From positions 434,001-498,000 of the forward strand of contig NZ_FNYA01000001.1 of assembly GCF_900108955.1 (NCBI RefSeq): DNA of 64,000 nucleotides, written 5' to 3'. Position numbers and translations under genes: made by a program. Under the pieces are notes generated by a model. That model searched no databases. It was not told the origin of the DNA and saw nothing but the letters and a program-made list of their open reading frames with translations. This stretch comes from Flavobacterium terrigena (GTDB lineage Bacteria; Bacteroidota; Bacteroidia; Flavobacteriales; Flavobacteriaceae). Shown here piece by piece: positions 1-8,259 of the stretch; the stretch's first letter is position 1, and the number at the start of each line of letters is the position of its first letter.

Positions 1-1
1 T

Positions 2-379
2 GATAATGTTTTCGGATTCGTAACGATAAACGAAGGAATTAAGGTCCATAAAACAGATTGTCCGAATGCCATTAGTTTACAATCTAATTTTGCATACCGA
101 ATTGTTCAAGCTAAATGGATAGATTCTACACAAGAAGAATTTAACGCCATTTTAAAGATCACAGGAATGGATGTTATCGGATTAACAAATGAATTAACAA
201 AAGTCATTTCAAATCAAATGAACGTTAACATACAAAGTATCAGCTTAAACACTGAAGCTGGAATATTTAACGGGCAAATTACAGTTGTGGTTCAAAATAA
301 TATAATTCTTAAAAAATTAATTGAAAACATCAAAACGGTTGACGGAATTGATAAAGTAACTAGAGTTTATAATAATTAG
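2..379 (+). CDS. RelA/SpoT-family (p)ppGpp synthetase/hydrolase, C-terminal part (5' end outside window)
   Basis: The frame is open from the first bases, so this is the 3' end of a longer gene. Before the first internal ATG (167) it already reads in frame through a stretch containing HKTDCPN, the His/Cys motif of the conserved-cysteine (RIS) region of RelA/SpoT homologues. The last 75 or so residues look like the regulatory ACT domain (DVIGLTNELTKVISNQMNV, then GQITVVVQNN). The full protein would make and/or hydrolyse (p)ppGpp in the stringent response; the catalytic domains are not visible here. fur and purA follow on the same strand. The family call is confident. Whether the enzyme is bifunctional cannot be seen. 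Confidence 0.85.
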   Translation, partial: DNVFGFVTINEGIKVHKTDCPNAISLQSNFAYRIVQAKWIDSTQEEFNAILKITGMDVIGLTNELTKVISNQMNVNIQSISLNTEAGIFNGQITVVVQNNIILKKLIENIKTVDGIDKVTRVYNN

Positions 380-420
380 TAAAGAGCAACTATTAGTTAT
401 TAATTAAAAAAAAGTTTTTT

Positions 421-474
421 ACTTTTCACTAATCACTTTTCACTAATCACTTTTTACTAATCACTTTTTACTAT
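421..474. repeat. 14-bp degenerate tandem word repeat upstream of fur
   Basis: Nearly four head-to-tail copies of ACTTTTCACTAATC start at 421, 435, 449 and 463; later copies change C to T in the middle. The array runs directly into the -7 promoter element at 472-480. Similar but different word patches occur in other intergenic regions of this window. Confidence 0.8.
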
Positions 475-480
475 ATTTGC
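472..480 (+). promoter_or_regulatory. -7 promoter element of fur
   Basis: TATATTTGC matches the Bacteroidota housekeeping -7 consensus TAnnTTTG. It ends 23 nt before the ATG at 504, leaving a short leader. It also overlaps a possible upstream start at 477, which argues for the downstream start. Confidence 0.7.
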
Positions 481-503
481 AAATCTTTTCATTTAAACAG
501 CAA

Positions 504-941
504 ATGGATAACAACCAAAATCAAGAAACGGTTAAAAACGTTTTTACAAAATACCTTGAAGAAAAAGGGCATCGCAAGACACCTGAGCGCTATGCTATAC
601 TTCAAGAAATTTACGAGAATCAAGAACATTTTGATATAGAATCTTTGTACATCAAAATGAAAAACAAAAATTATCGTGTTTCTCGTGCGACTTTATACAA
701 CACCATCGAATTATTATTGGATTGTAAACTAGTACGCCGTCATCAGTTTGGTCAAAACCAAGCGCATTACGAAAAATCTTATTTCGACAAACAACACGAC
801 CATATTATTTTAACGGATACAGGAGAAGTTATAGAATTTTGCGATCCACGTATTCAGCAAATCAAACAAACTATGGAAGAAATGTTCGGAATCAATATTG
901 AAACACATTCCTTATATTTTTACGGAACGAAAAATAAATAA
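504..941 (+). CDS. fur: Fur-family metal-dependent transcriptional regulator
   Basis: A 145-residue protein with the Fur layout: N-terminal winged helix ([26 protein letters not shown] as recognition helix) and a C-terminal metal-binding and dimerisation domain ([17 protein letters not shown]). It would repress iron- or zinc-uptake genes when metal is bound. The CxxC structural-zinc motif usual in E. coli-type Fur is missing: the residues after HDH read [13 protein letters not shown] chose the ATG at 504 because the in-frame codon at 477 lies inside the -7 promoter box. It sits between the (p)ppGpp enzyme gene and purA. Fur versus Zur or PerR cannot be decided from sequence alone. Confidence 0.88.
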   Translation: MDNNQNQETVKNVFTKYLEEKGHRKTPERYAILQEIYENQEHFDIESLYIKMKNKNYRVSRATLYNTIELLLDCKLVRRHQFGQNQAHYEKSYFDKQHDHIILTDTGEVIEFCDPRIQQIKQTMEEMFGINIETHSLYFYGTKNK

Positions 942-995
942 AATTGCAACTAAATTAACCCTGAACTTAACTGTTTAGGACAACACAACAACACA

Positions 996-2267
996 ATGAA
1001 TGTAGACTTACTACTCGGATTACAATGGGGTGACGAAGGAAAAGGAAAAATCGTCGATGTATTAACTTCAAAATACGACATTATTGCGCGTTTTCAAGGA
1101 GGACCAAATGCTGGACATACACTTGAATTTGACGGAATTAAGCATGTTTTAAGAACTATTCCATCTGGAATTTTTCATAAAAATAATGTAAACATCATCG
1201 GAAATGGTGTTGTTATGGATCCTGTAGTGTTTCAAAAAGAAATTGAAGGATTAGAAAAATTTAATTTAGATATCAAATCAAAATTATTACTTTCAAGAAA
1301 AGCACATTTAATTTTACCAACTCACCGTTTATTAGATGCAGCATCTGAAGCATCTAAAGGAAAAGCAAAAATTGGTTCTACATTAAAAGGAATTGGCCCA
1401 ACTTATATGGACAAAACTGGTAGAAATGGTTTAAGAATTGGTGATATTGAAATGGCTGATTTCAAAGAAAGATACCGCGCTTTAGCAGACAAACATGAAG
1501 CTATGATTGCTTTTTACGATGTAAACTTGCAATATAATTTAGCAGAAATGGAAGATGAATTTTTCGCAGCTGTGGAAGAATTAAAAACATTAACTTTCAT
1601 AGATTCAGAAGAATATTTAAACAAAGCCTTAAAAGCTGGAAAAACGATTTTAGCAGAAGGCGCACAAGGTTCGTTATTAGATGTAGATTTTGGAACATAT
1701 CCATTTGTAACTTCTTCTAACACTACTGCTGCTGGAGCTTGTACTGGTTTAGGTATTGCACCAAATAAAGTAAAAGAAGTTTTCGGAATTTTCAAAGCAT
1801 ACACTACTCGTGTTGGAAGTGGACCTTTCCCTACAGAACTTTTTGATGAAGTTGGTGCAAATATGGCTAAAATTGGTAACGAATTCGGTTCAGTAACTGG
1901 TCGTGCACGTCGTTGTGGATGGTTAGATTTAGTCGCTTTAAAATATGCTGTTGAAGTAAATGGAGTAACTGAATTATATATGATGAAAGGTGATGTTTTA
2001 TCTGGATTCGAAACCTTAAAAGTTTGTACAGCTTACAACTATAAAGGAGAAACTTTGAAGCATTTCCCTTACAATATTGAACCAGAAAATGTCCAACCAA
2101 TTTATACAGAAATGAAAGGTTGGCAAGCAGATTTAACAGGTATGACAACATATGAAGAATTACCTTCTGAATTAAAAACTTACATTGAATTCATTGAAAA
2201 AGAATTAGAAGTGCCAATAAAAGTGGTTTCTGTTGGACCAGACAGAACACAAACTATCACAAGATAA
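996..2267 (+). CDS. purA: Adenylosuccinate synthetase
   Basis: This 423-residue protein is full length for PurA. It catalyses the GTP-dependent joining of IMP and aspartate, the first committed step to AMP. The signature loop GDEGKGK is at residues 12-18, followed by the family segments GGPNAGHT, GSTLKGIGPTY, EGAQGSLLDVDFGTYPFVTSS and TTRVGSGPFPTEL. It starts 54 nt after fur with no terminator between, so the two are probably co-transcribed. A strong terminator follows at 2273. Confidence 0.97.
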   Translation: MNVDLLLGLQWGDEGKGKIVDVLTSKYDIIARFQGGPNAGHTLEFDGIKHVLRTIPSGIFHKNNVNIIGNGVVMDPVVFQKEIEGLEKFNLDIKSKLLLSRKAHLILPTHRLLDAASEASKGKAKIGSTLKGIGPTYMDKTGRNGLRIGDIEMADFKERYRALADKHEAMIAFYDVNLQYNLAEMEDEFFAAVEELKTLTFIDSEEYLNKALKAGKTILAEGAQGSLLDVDFGTYPFVTSSNTTAAGACTGLGIAPNKVKEVFGIFKAYTTRVGSGPFPTELFDEVGANMAKIGNEFGSVTGRARRCGWLDLVALKYAVEVNGVTELYMMKGDVLSGFETLKVCTAYNYKGETLKHFPYNIEPENVQPIYTEMKGWQADLTGMTTYEELPSELKTYIEFIEKELEVPIKVVSVGPDRTQTITR

Positions 2268-2272
2268 ATTTT

Positions 2273-2301
2273 AAAAATCCCGAGCAATCGGGATTTTTTT
2301 A
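2273..2301 (+). terminator. Rho-independent terminator after purA
   Basis: An 11-bp stem (AAAAATCCCGA with TCGGGATTTTT), a GCAA tetraloop and a T-run lie six bases after the purA stop. Confidence 0.88.
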
Positions 2302-2362
2302 TTTATGTTATATTCATAACAAAGTAATCCAAAACTCACAAATTAATATTATGCAAAAACAG

Positions 2363-2370
2363 TATATTTG
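2363..2370 (+). promoter_or_regulatory. -7 promoter element of the LRR T9SS gene
   Basis: TATATTTG matches TAnnTTTG and lies 18 nt before the ATG at 2389. A TTG inside this box makes a false upstream start at 2368. Confidence 0.65.
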
Positions 2371-2388
2371 CGCTTTAAATCATATAAA

Positions 2389-4878
2389 ATGAAACAAATT
2401 TGCTTACTTTTTGTAAGTTTCTTTTCTAGTGCGCAAATTGTTAATATTCCGGATACATATTTTAAAGCAAAATTATTACAAGCTGATGTAACTAACAATT
2501 TCGCTTCAATTGAAGAATTAATTTACAATGAAGAGACAAATTCAATCAATACTATAACAAATTATTGTAAAATAGATTTAAATAATGATGGAGAAATTCA
2601 AGTTAGCGAAGCCTCAAACATAAAATATTTAAATTTTAGTTTAGCCTATTCAATCACAAATCCACAAGGAATTGAATATTTTACAAACCTTATTTATTTA
2701 AACATTAGTACCTATAATTCAAATATCCCTAATTTAAACTTGTCACAAAATCTTAATTTAAAGTATCTATTCTGCACCAATAACAATTTAATAACTTTAA
2801 ATTTAGGATCAAACATTAATTTACAGCAAGTTGATTGTTCAAACAACGACATAACTAATATTGATTTGACACAAAATACAGGATTAAAAAAAATAATTTG
2901 TAATAATAACCAAATAACTAGTTTAAACCTATTACAAAACAATTCATTAAATTACATAAACTGCAAAAACAATCAAATAACAAATTTAATACTTCCAGCA
3001 AGTAGCAATCAAATAACTTATTTAGATTGTTCAATTAATCAAATTCCAACTTTAGATTTATCTCAATGTAGTAATCTTTCAACATTAACTTGTTTATCTA
3101 ATCAATTAAATAGTTTAGATCTAACCCAAAATATTAATTTAACATCACTTAATTGTGCAATTAATTCTTTACCTGAATTAGATTTAGCTAACAATGTGTT
3201 ACTAACAAATATTAATTGTGGAAACAATTTAATATCAAATTTAATTTTAAATAGTAATAGTGCTTTGACACAATTGTTTTGTAGCAATAATTTATTAACA
3301 AGTTTAGATATAAGTAACAATACTTTTTTAATACAATTATCTTGTGGAAATAATCTACTTACAAGCTTGTATGTAAAAAATGGGAAAAACGAATCGATTA
3401 GTTTAATACCAAACCTAAATTTACAATATATTTGCTGTGATGAAGGGCAACTTGCAAATATTCAAAGTATTATTAACCTTAACGGATATACAAATTGTCA
3501 TGTAAATACATATTGCACATTTACTCCAGGTGGTCAATTTTTCACTATTCAAGGGCAACAAAAATTTGACAATGAAAATGACAATTGTGATACAACTGAT
3601 AATTTTATTCCAAACTTTAAATATTCAATTACTAACGGTACTACAACGGGTTCATTAATATCTAACAATACTGGTTCTTACTTAATTCCAGTGCAAACTG
3701 GTACTCACACAATAACTCCAGTTTCTGAAAATCCAAGTTATTTTACAGTTTCACCAACTTCAGCAACAATATCTTTTCCAACACAAGCTAGTCCGTTAAC
3801 TCAAGATTTTTGTATCACTCCAAACGGAACTCACCACGATGTAGAAGTTTCAATTATTCCAGCATCTGTTGCAAGACCAGGATTTGATTCATTTTATAAA
3901 ATCATTTATAAAAACAAAGGAAATCAAATTGAAAACGGAACAATTAATTTGCAATTTGATGATGCTATTTTAGATTTAGTATCAACAAATCCTACATTTA
4001 CAACACAAACTTTAAATAATTTAAGCTGGACATACAGCAACTTACTACCTTTTGAAACTCGAACTATTCATTTTATGATGAATGTGAATTCGCCAACAGA
4101 AACTCCATCTGTAAATAGTGGTGATATTTTAAATTATATCGCAACAAATACCATTACAAATACAGATGAAATGCTTTCTGACAATACGTTTGTTTTAAAT
4201 CAAGCAGTTGTAAATTCATATGATCCAAATGACAAAACGTGTTTACAAGGAACAACAATTCCTCCAAGCGAAGTTGGAAAATATGTTCATTATATGATTC
4301 GTTTTGAAAACACTGGAACTTTCCCAGCTGAAAACATTGTAGTTAAAGACATGATTGACACTGCTAAATTTGATGTTTCAAGTTTAATTCCATTACACGC
4401 AAGTCATAATTATGTGACAAGAATTTCAGGTAACAAAGTTGAATTCATTTTTGAAAACATTAATTTACCTTTTGATGATACTACTAATGATGGTTATGTT
4501 GCATTCAAAATTAAAACAAAACCTACTTTAGTTTTAGGCAATACGTTTAGTAATACGGCTAATATTTATTTCGATTATAACTTTCCAATTGTTACCAACA
4601 CTGCAACTACAACAATTGCTGCATTGAGCAATCCAAGTTTTGAATTTGCTAATTACTTTAGTTTGTATCCAAATCCTGCAACTAACGAATTGAATATTAA
4701 CTTGAAATCGGCAATTGAAATTAACTCAATTCAAATTTATAATACAATTGGACAATTAGTAACTATTCAAACGGGAAATGCATTAAAAGTGGATGTTTCA
4801 CATTTAAAAACTGGAAATTACTTTATTAAAATAAATACCAATGAAGGTTATAGCACTAGCCAATTCATAAAAGAATAA
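2389..4878 (+). CDS. Secreted leucine-rich-repeat protein with T9SS type A sorting domain
   Basis: An 829-residue predicted surface or secreted protein. The signal peptide is MKQICLLFVSFFSSA, with cleavage before QIVN. Residues of about 90-370 form roughly a dozen 21-residue leucine-rich repeats of the Bacteroidota type (LxxLxCxxNxLxxLDLSxN), many with a Cys. A middle region with DPNDKTC and a VHYMIRFENTGT segment resembles the conserved DUF11-like module that often precedes sorting domains. The last 75 residues (SLYPNPATNELNI ... GNYFIKI) are a Por-secretion-type C-terminal domain, so export by T9SS with attachment or release at the surface is expected. The ligand is unknown. Start chosen at 2389 because the upstream TTG lies in the promoter. 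Confidence 0.9.
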   Translation: MKQICLLFVSFFSSAQIVNIPDTYFKAKLLQADVTNNFASIEELIYNEETNSINTITNYCKIDLNNDGEIQVSEASNIKYLNFSLAYSITNPQGIEYFTNLIYLNISTYNSNIPNLNLSQNLNLKYLFCTNNNLITLNLGSNINLQQVDCSNNDITNIDLTQNTGLKKIICNNNQITSLNLLQNNSLNYINCKNNQITNLILPASSNQITYLDCSINQIPTLDLSQCSNLSTLTCLSNQLNSLDLTQNINLTSLNCAINSLPELDLANNVLLTNINCGNNLISNLILNSNSALTQLFCSNNLLTSLDISNNTFLIQLSCGNNLLTSLYVKNGKNESISLIPNLNLQYICCDEGQLANIQSIINLNGYTNCHVNTYCTFTPGGQFFTIQGQQKFDNENDNCDTTDNFIPNFKYSITNGTTTGSLISNNTGSYLIPVQTGTHTITPVSENPSYFTVSPTSATISFPTQASPLTQDFCITPNGTHHDVEVSIIPASVARPGFDSFYKIIYKNKGNQIENGTINLQFDDAILDLVSTNPTFTTQTLNNLSWTYSNLLPFETRTIHFMMNVNSPTETPSVNSGDILNYIATNTITNTDEMLSDNTFVLNQAVVNSYDPNDKTCLQGTTIPPSEVGKYVHYMIRFENTGTFPAENIVVKDMIDTAKFDVSSLIPLHASHNYVTRISGNKVEFIFENINLPFDDTTNDGYVAFKIKTKPTLVLGNTFSNTANIYFDYNFPIVTNTATTTIAALSNPSFEFANYFSLYPNPATNELNINLKSAIEINSIQIYNTIGQLVTIQTGNALKVDVSHLKTGNYFIKINTNEGYSTSQFIKE

Positions 4879-4896
4879 TACAATTTTGTCATACTG

Positions 4897-4912
4897 TCCC
4901 GACACTTCGGGA
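4897..4912. repeat. Short hairpin in a dispersed intergenic repeat
   Basis: TCCCGA-CACT-TCGGGA, flanked by text such as GTTTCAGCATCT. From memory, similar text occurs as dispersed intergenic repeats in flavobacterial genomes. It lies just after the LRR gene and has no T-run, so it is unlikely to be the terminator. Confidence 0.45.
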
Positions 4913-4926
4913 TCGTTTCAGCATCT

Positions 4927-4973
4927 AAACCGCAGATTCGCAGATTTAAATAATCGTAGAATCTGCGGTTTTT
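4927..4973 (+). terminator. Likely terminator after the LRR gene
   Basis: A 13-bp perfect inverted repeat AAACCGCAGATTC / GAATCTGCGGTTT with a 19-nt loop, ending in TTTTT. The text resembles a dispersed CGCAGATT-type repeat, so it may have arrived as a repeat and serve as terminator. Confidence 0.6.
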
Positions 4974-5089
4974 CATTTACAAAATCCTACTCAATCTTTA
5001 ATTATTTCTTCGTATCTTCTTGTCTTCGTGGCAAAATAAAAAAAACCATAAAATATTCTTAATACCTATTCATTTTTATACATTTTACT

Positions 5090-5097
5090 TAAATTTG
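5090..5097 (+). promoter_or_regulatory. -7 promoter element of the OstA-like gene
   Basis: TAAATTTG fits TAnnTTTG and ends 16 nt before the TTG start at 5114. Confidence 0.5.
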
Positions 5098-5113
5098 ACA
5101 AAAAATAGAAACA

Positions 5114-6802
5114 TTGAGAAAATATATATATGCTATCGTTTTGTTATTCTCCATCATATTTGGAAATGCACAAACACCAACCCAACCAATTGCTCCCACA
5201 AATCCAAACGCTATTAGGATTTTGAATTCCGATTTTATCGATAAAAACCAAAATGAAATTCCAGGTGCGATTATATTTACTGGAAATGTTCAAATTTTAC
5301 ATAATGGTGTTAAGATTTATTGCAACAAAGCCTATCATTATACAGATGAAGATTACATCAAAGCTTTCGGAAATGTACAATTAAACCAAGGTGATACAAT
5401 TGTTATGAATAGCCGTTATGCAGAATACGATGGAAAAACACTACAAGCATTTGCAACCGGAAATGTTAACTTACGCTCACCTGATTCCAACTTAACAACA
5501 GATACAATTTACTTCGATAGAAACAAACAAGAAGCTTCTTTTAAAAGTTGGGGAACCATTGTAAATAAAGAAAATACTTTAAAAAGTAAATTTGGAAAAT
5601 ATAATATAAAATCAAAAAAATATTCTTTCAAAACGGCGGTAACTGTTGTAAATCCTAAAGTGACTATCAAAACTAATAATTTAGATTTTTACGATAATTC
5701 AGGTCATGCCTATGTCTACGGACCGAGTACAATTACAAGTAAAGAAAATGTAATTAATACTACCAAAGGATTTTACGATACTAAAAATGATGTTGGAAGA
5801 CTTCTCGATAAATCGAATATCGTGTACAATAATCGAAAAGTAGAGGGCGATATTATCAATTACGACCGAAAGAAAAATTTCGCGAAAGCCACAAATAATG
5901 TAAAAATAACCGACACAATCAACAACATGATTGCGACCGGACATTATGCAGAAGTGTATCGAAATATTGGTGGAACCAAAAAAGATTCGATGTTTATTAC
6001 AAAAAAAGCATTGATAAAAACTTTAGTTGAAAAAGACACCATGTATTTACACGGTAAAAAAATATTAGTAACTGGTCCGCAAGAAGATAGAACAATTAGA
6101 GCCTTTAACAATGTGCGTTTTTTCAAAACCGATATGAGTGGAAAATGTGATTCTATTCATTCGAACAACAAAACACAATTGACAAAACTAATCGGAAGAC
6201 CAGTAATTTGGAATAGCGACAACCAAATGACAGGTGACGAAATTCATTTAATTGGAAACAATAAAACCGAAAAACTCGATTCACTAAAAATACTAAACAA
6301 TGCCTTTCTAATTCAAAAAGATACGATTGGTGAAGACAATTACAACCAAGTGAAAGGACAATATTTGTATGGAAAATTTAGAGATAACAAATTATACGAA
6401 GTTGATTTAGTCAAAAATACAGAGAAACTCTATTTTATGTACAACGATGCTAATGAAATGGTTGGGATTGACAAAGGCGTTTCTAGTAGCATCAATATGC
6501 AATTAGAAGATAATAAGATTATCGAATTAACATCATTCAAAAAGATTGAAAGCGATACGTATCCTGATAAAGATTTCCCTAAAAACGCAAGACGACTTCG
6601 AGGTTTTGTTTGGCGAATTGATGAAAAAATTACTTCTTTAGAAAATATTTTCCCAGAAGAAGAAAAAGCCATCGACGAGAAAGTGAAAGTCGAAACCGAA
6701 AAGAAAAACAAAGAAGAACAAAAACCTATGGACGTATTGAAAGAAACTACGGATTATGGAAAAGTTCTAGGCAAAAGCAAAAAGGTTAAAGGCAAAGGGT
6801 AA
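5114..6802 (+). CDS. OstA/LptA-like lipopolysaccharide-transport family protein
   Basis: A 562-residue envelope protein starting at TTG 5114. No ATG is available before the signal peptide (RKYIYAIVLLFSIIFGNAQ), so the TTG is the best start. After the signal comes a long series of short beta-strand repeats typical of the OstA/LptA fold (for example GAIIFTGNVQILHNG, IKAFGNVQLNQGD, LQAFATGNVNL), then a second OstA-like stretch. It ends in a Lys/Glu-rich tail of about 60 residues. Relatives of LptA form a periplasmic bridge carrying lipopolysaccharide to the outer membrane; that role here is inferred from the fold. The Bacteroidota form is about three times the length of E. coli LptA. Confidence 0.8.
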   Translation: MRKYIYAIVLLFSIIFGNAQTPTQPIAPTNPNAIRILNSDFIDKNQNEIPGAIIFTGNVQILHNGVKIYCNKAYHYTDEDYIKAFGNVQLNQGDTIVMNSRYAEYDGKTLQAFATGNVNLRSPDSNLTTDTIYFDRNKQEASFKSWGTIVNKENTLKSKFGKYNIKSKKYSFKTAVTVVNPKVTIKTNNLDFYDNSGHAYVYGPSTITSKENVINTTKGFYDTKNDVGRLLDKSNIVYNNRKVEGDIINYDRKKNFAKATNNVKITDTINNMIATGHYAEVYRNIGGTKKDSMFITKKALIKTLVEKDTMYLHGKKILVTGPQEDRTIRAFNNVRFFKTDMSGKCDSIHSNNKTQLTKLIGRPVIWNSDNQMTGDEIHLIGNNKTEKLDSLKILNNAFLIQKDTIGEDNYNQVKGQYLYGKFRDNKLYEVDLVKNTEKLYFMYNDANEMVGIDKGVSSSINMQLEDNKIIELTSFKKIESDTYPDKDFPKNARRLRGFVWRIDEKITSLENIFPEEEKAIDEKVKVETEKKNKEEQKPMDVLKETTDYGKVLGKSKKVKGKG

Positions 6803-6814
6803 ATAATACACAAA

Positions 6815-6848
6815 CACCTTTCACCCAAAACCCTTAACCCAAAACCCA
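6815..6848. repeat. Degenerate CCCAAAACCC word patch
   Basis: Repeated words CACCCAAAACCC and TTAACCCAAAACCC fill the 50-bp gap before the aminotransferase gene. The end of the preceding gene carries the complementary-looking AAAGGTTAAAGGCAAAGGG. It is one of several word patches in the window. Confidence 0.6.
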
Positions 6849-6853
6849 CAAAA

Positions 6854-8044
6854 ATGTTACAAGATTTCTTTAAATATCAAGCGCAAACCTCTCCTCACCC
6901 ATTAGCTATGGAAATTTCTCATGCTAAAGGTTCTTATATTTACGACACTTCAGGAAATAAATATTTAGATTTTGTGGCTGGCGTTTCGGCTTGTAGTTTA
7001 GGACATCAAAATGAGCGTGTAAATAATGCGATAAAAGACCAATTAGACAAATATTCTCACGTGATGGTGTATGGCGAATATGCGCAACATCCCGCAACCG
7101 AATATTGTAAATTATTGGCGCAACATCTTCCTCATCCGTTAAAAAAAACCTATTTAGTAAATTCTGGTACAGAAGCTACGGAAGGCGCACTAAAATTAGC
7201 CCGAAGAGTGACTGGAAGAAGTCAATTCATATCTTGTCATAATGCGTATCACGGAAATACGATGGGAAGTTTGAGTGTGATGGGTTTTGAAGAACGCAAA
7301 CAAGTGTTTAGACCATTAATTCCAGATGTCGATTTCATTACGTTTAATAACGAAGAAGACATTCAAAAAATCACCACAAAAACAGCTGGAATTATCTTAG
7401 AATCTATTCAAGGTGGCGCTGGATTTATTCAACCACAAAACGATTTTTTAAAGAAAGTTCGAGCACGTTGTACTGAAGTTGGTGCGATGTTAATTATAGA
7501 CGAAATTCAACCCGGATTTGGTCGTACCGGAAAATTATTTGGATTTGAAAATTACGATTGCATTCCTGATATTTTAGTCATCGGAAAAGGAATGGGCGGC
7601 GGAATGCCAGTTGGCGCTTTCGTTGCATCTGAAGAACACATGGATTTATTATACGATAATCCGAAATTAGGACATATTACAACATTTGGTGGTCATCCCG
7701 TAATTGCAGCTGCTTGTTTGGCAACATTACAAGAAGTGACCGAAACCAATTTAATGGCTGAAACCTTAGAAAAAGAAAAACTTTTTAGGAAATTATTGGT
7801 GCATCCTTTAATTACTGAAGTTCGTGGAAAAGGCTTAATGCTAGCTGCCATGACAAAAAGTCCGAATATTACCAACGAAGTTATTTTACGATGTCACAAA
7901 CGTGGTTTAATTTTATTCTGGTTATTATTCGAAGGAACTGCTATTAGAATTACACCACCATTAACCATTTCCAACCAAGAAATTGAAGAAGGTTGTCAAT
8001 TATTATTAGAAGTTATGGATGAAGTTCAGGCTTTAAATCTGTAA
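6854..8044 (+). CDS. Class III PLP-dependent aminotransferase (acetylornithine/ornithine type)
   Basis: A 396-residue soluble enzyme with the class III fold. It has the phosphate-binding SGTEATEG (104-111), the DEIQPGFGRTGKLF segment with the PLP-nitrogen aspartate, and the Schiff-base lysine in IGKGMGGGMPVG (Lys 245). The family moves an amino group from omega-amino or diamino substrates to 2-oxoglutarate; the substrate cannot be read from the sequence. It may be co-transcribed with the OstA-like gene 50 bp upstream. A biosynthetic ArgD role is possible, but no arginine genes are nearby. Confidence 0.87.
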   Translation: MLQDFFKYQAQTSPHPLAMEISHAKGSYIYDTSGNKYLDFVAGVSACSLGHQNERVNNAIKDQLDKYSHVMVYGEYAQHPATEYCKLLAQHLPHPLKKTYLVNSGTEATEGALKLARRVTGRSQFISCHNAYHGNTMGSLSVMGFEERKQVFRPLIPDVDFITFNNEEDIQKITTKTAGIILESIQGGAGFIQPQNDFLKKVRARCTEVGAMLIIDEIQPGFGRTGKLFGFENYDCIPDILVIGKGMGGGMPVGAFVASEEHMDLLYDNPKLGHITTFGGHPVIAAACLATLQEVTETNLMAETLEKEKLFRKLLVHPLITEVRGKGLMLAAMTKSPNITNEVILRCHKRGLILFWLLFEGTAIRITPPLTISNQEIEEGCQLLLEVMDEVQALNL

Positions 8045-8117
8045 AATTCATTTGTTTTTCGTAACTTACTACAAATCAGATTAAAGTAACTTTTAAAATC
8101 TGTGAAATTTATATTCT

Positions 8118-8162
8118 AAAACTTGACATAGAACTTGCTCTTGAACTTGAAATTGAGCATGA
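8118..8162. repeat. Degenerate ACTTGA(A/C) word patch
   Basis: The words AACTTGAC, GAACTTGC, TCTTGAAC and TTGAAATTGAGC follow one another in the gap after the aminotransferase gene, just upstream of a sigma-54-like promoter. Confidence 0.5.
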
Positions 8163-8194
8163 ATTTTGTTAATTAAATTGTTCAAAACATACAC

Positions 8195-8210
8195 TTGGCA
8201 AGGAAATTGC
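8195..8210 (+). promoter_or_regulatory. Sigma-54-type (-24/-12) promoter of the TPR gene
   Basis: TTGGCAAGGAAATTGC matches the RpoN consensus TGGCACGnnnnTTGC in 10 of 11 defined bases (A for C in TGGCAC), with the obligatory 10-bp spacing between the GG and GC pairs. Transcription would begin near 8222, leaving a leader of about 38 nt before the ATG at 8260. Confidence 0.65.
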
Positions 8211-8259
8211 GAGCATTTAATTACGTAATTTTATTACATGAACTTTAAATAGTTGTGCT

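Noticed and set aside
421..474. CRISPR-like array
   Set aside because: The repeats are direct and contiguous with no spacers, and too short; no cas genes in the window.
5020..5217. 65-residue open frame across the OstA-like gene start
   Set aside because: It lies in spacer and in the wrong frame of a gene with a clear signal peptide; Lys/Asn/Ile-rich text without features.
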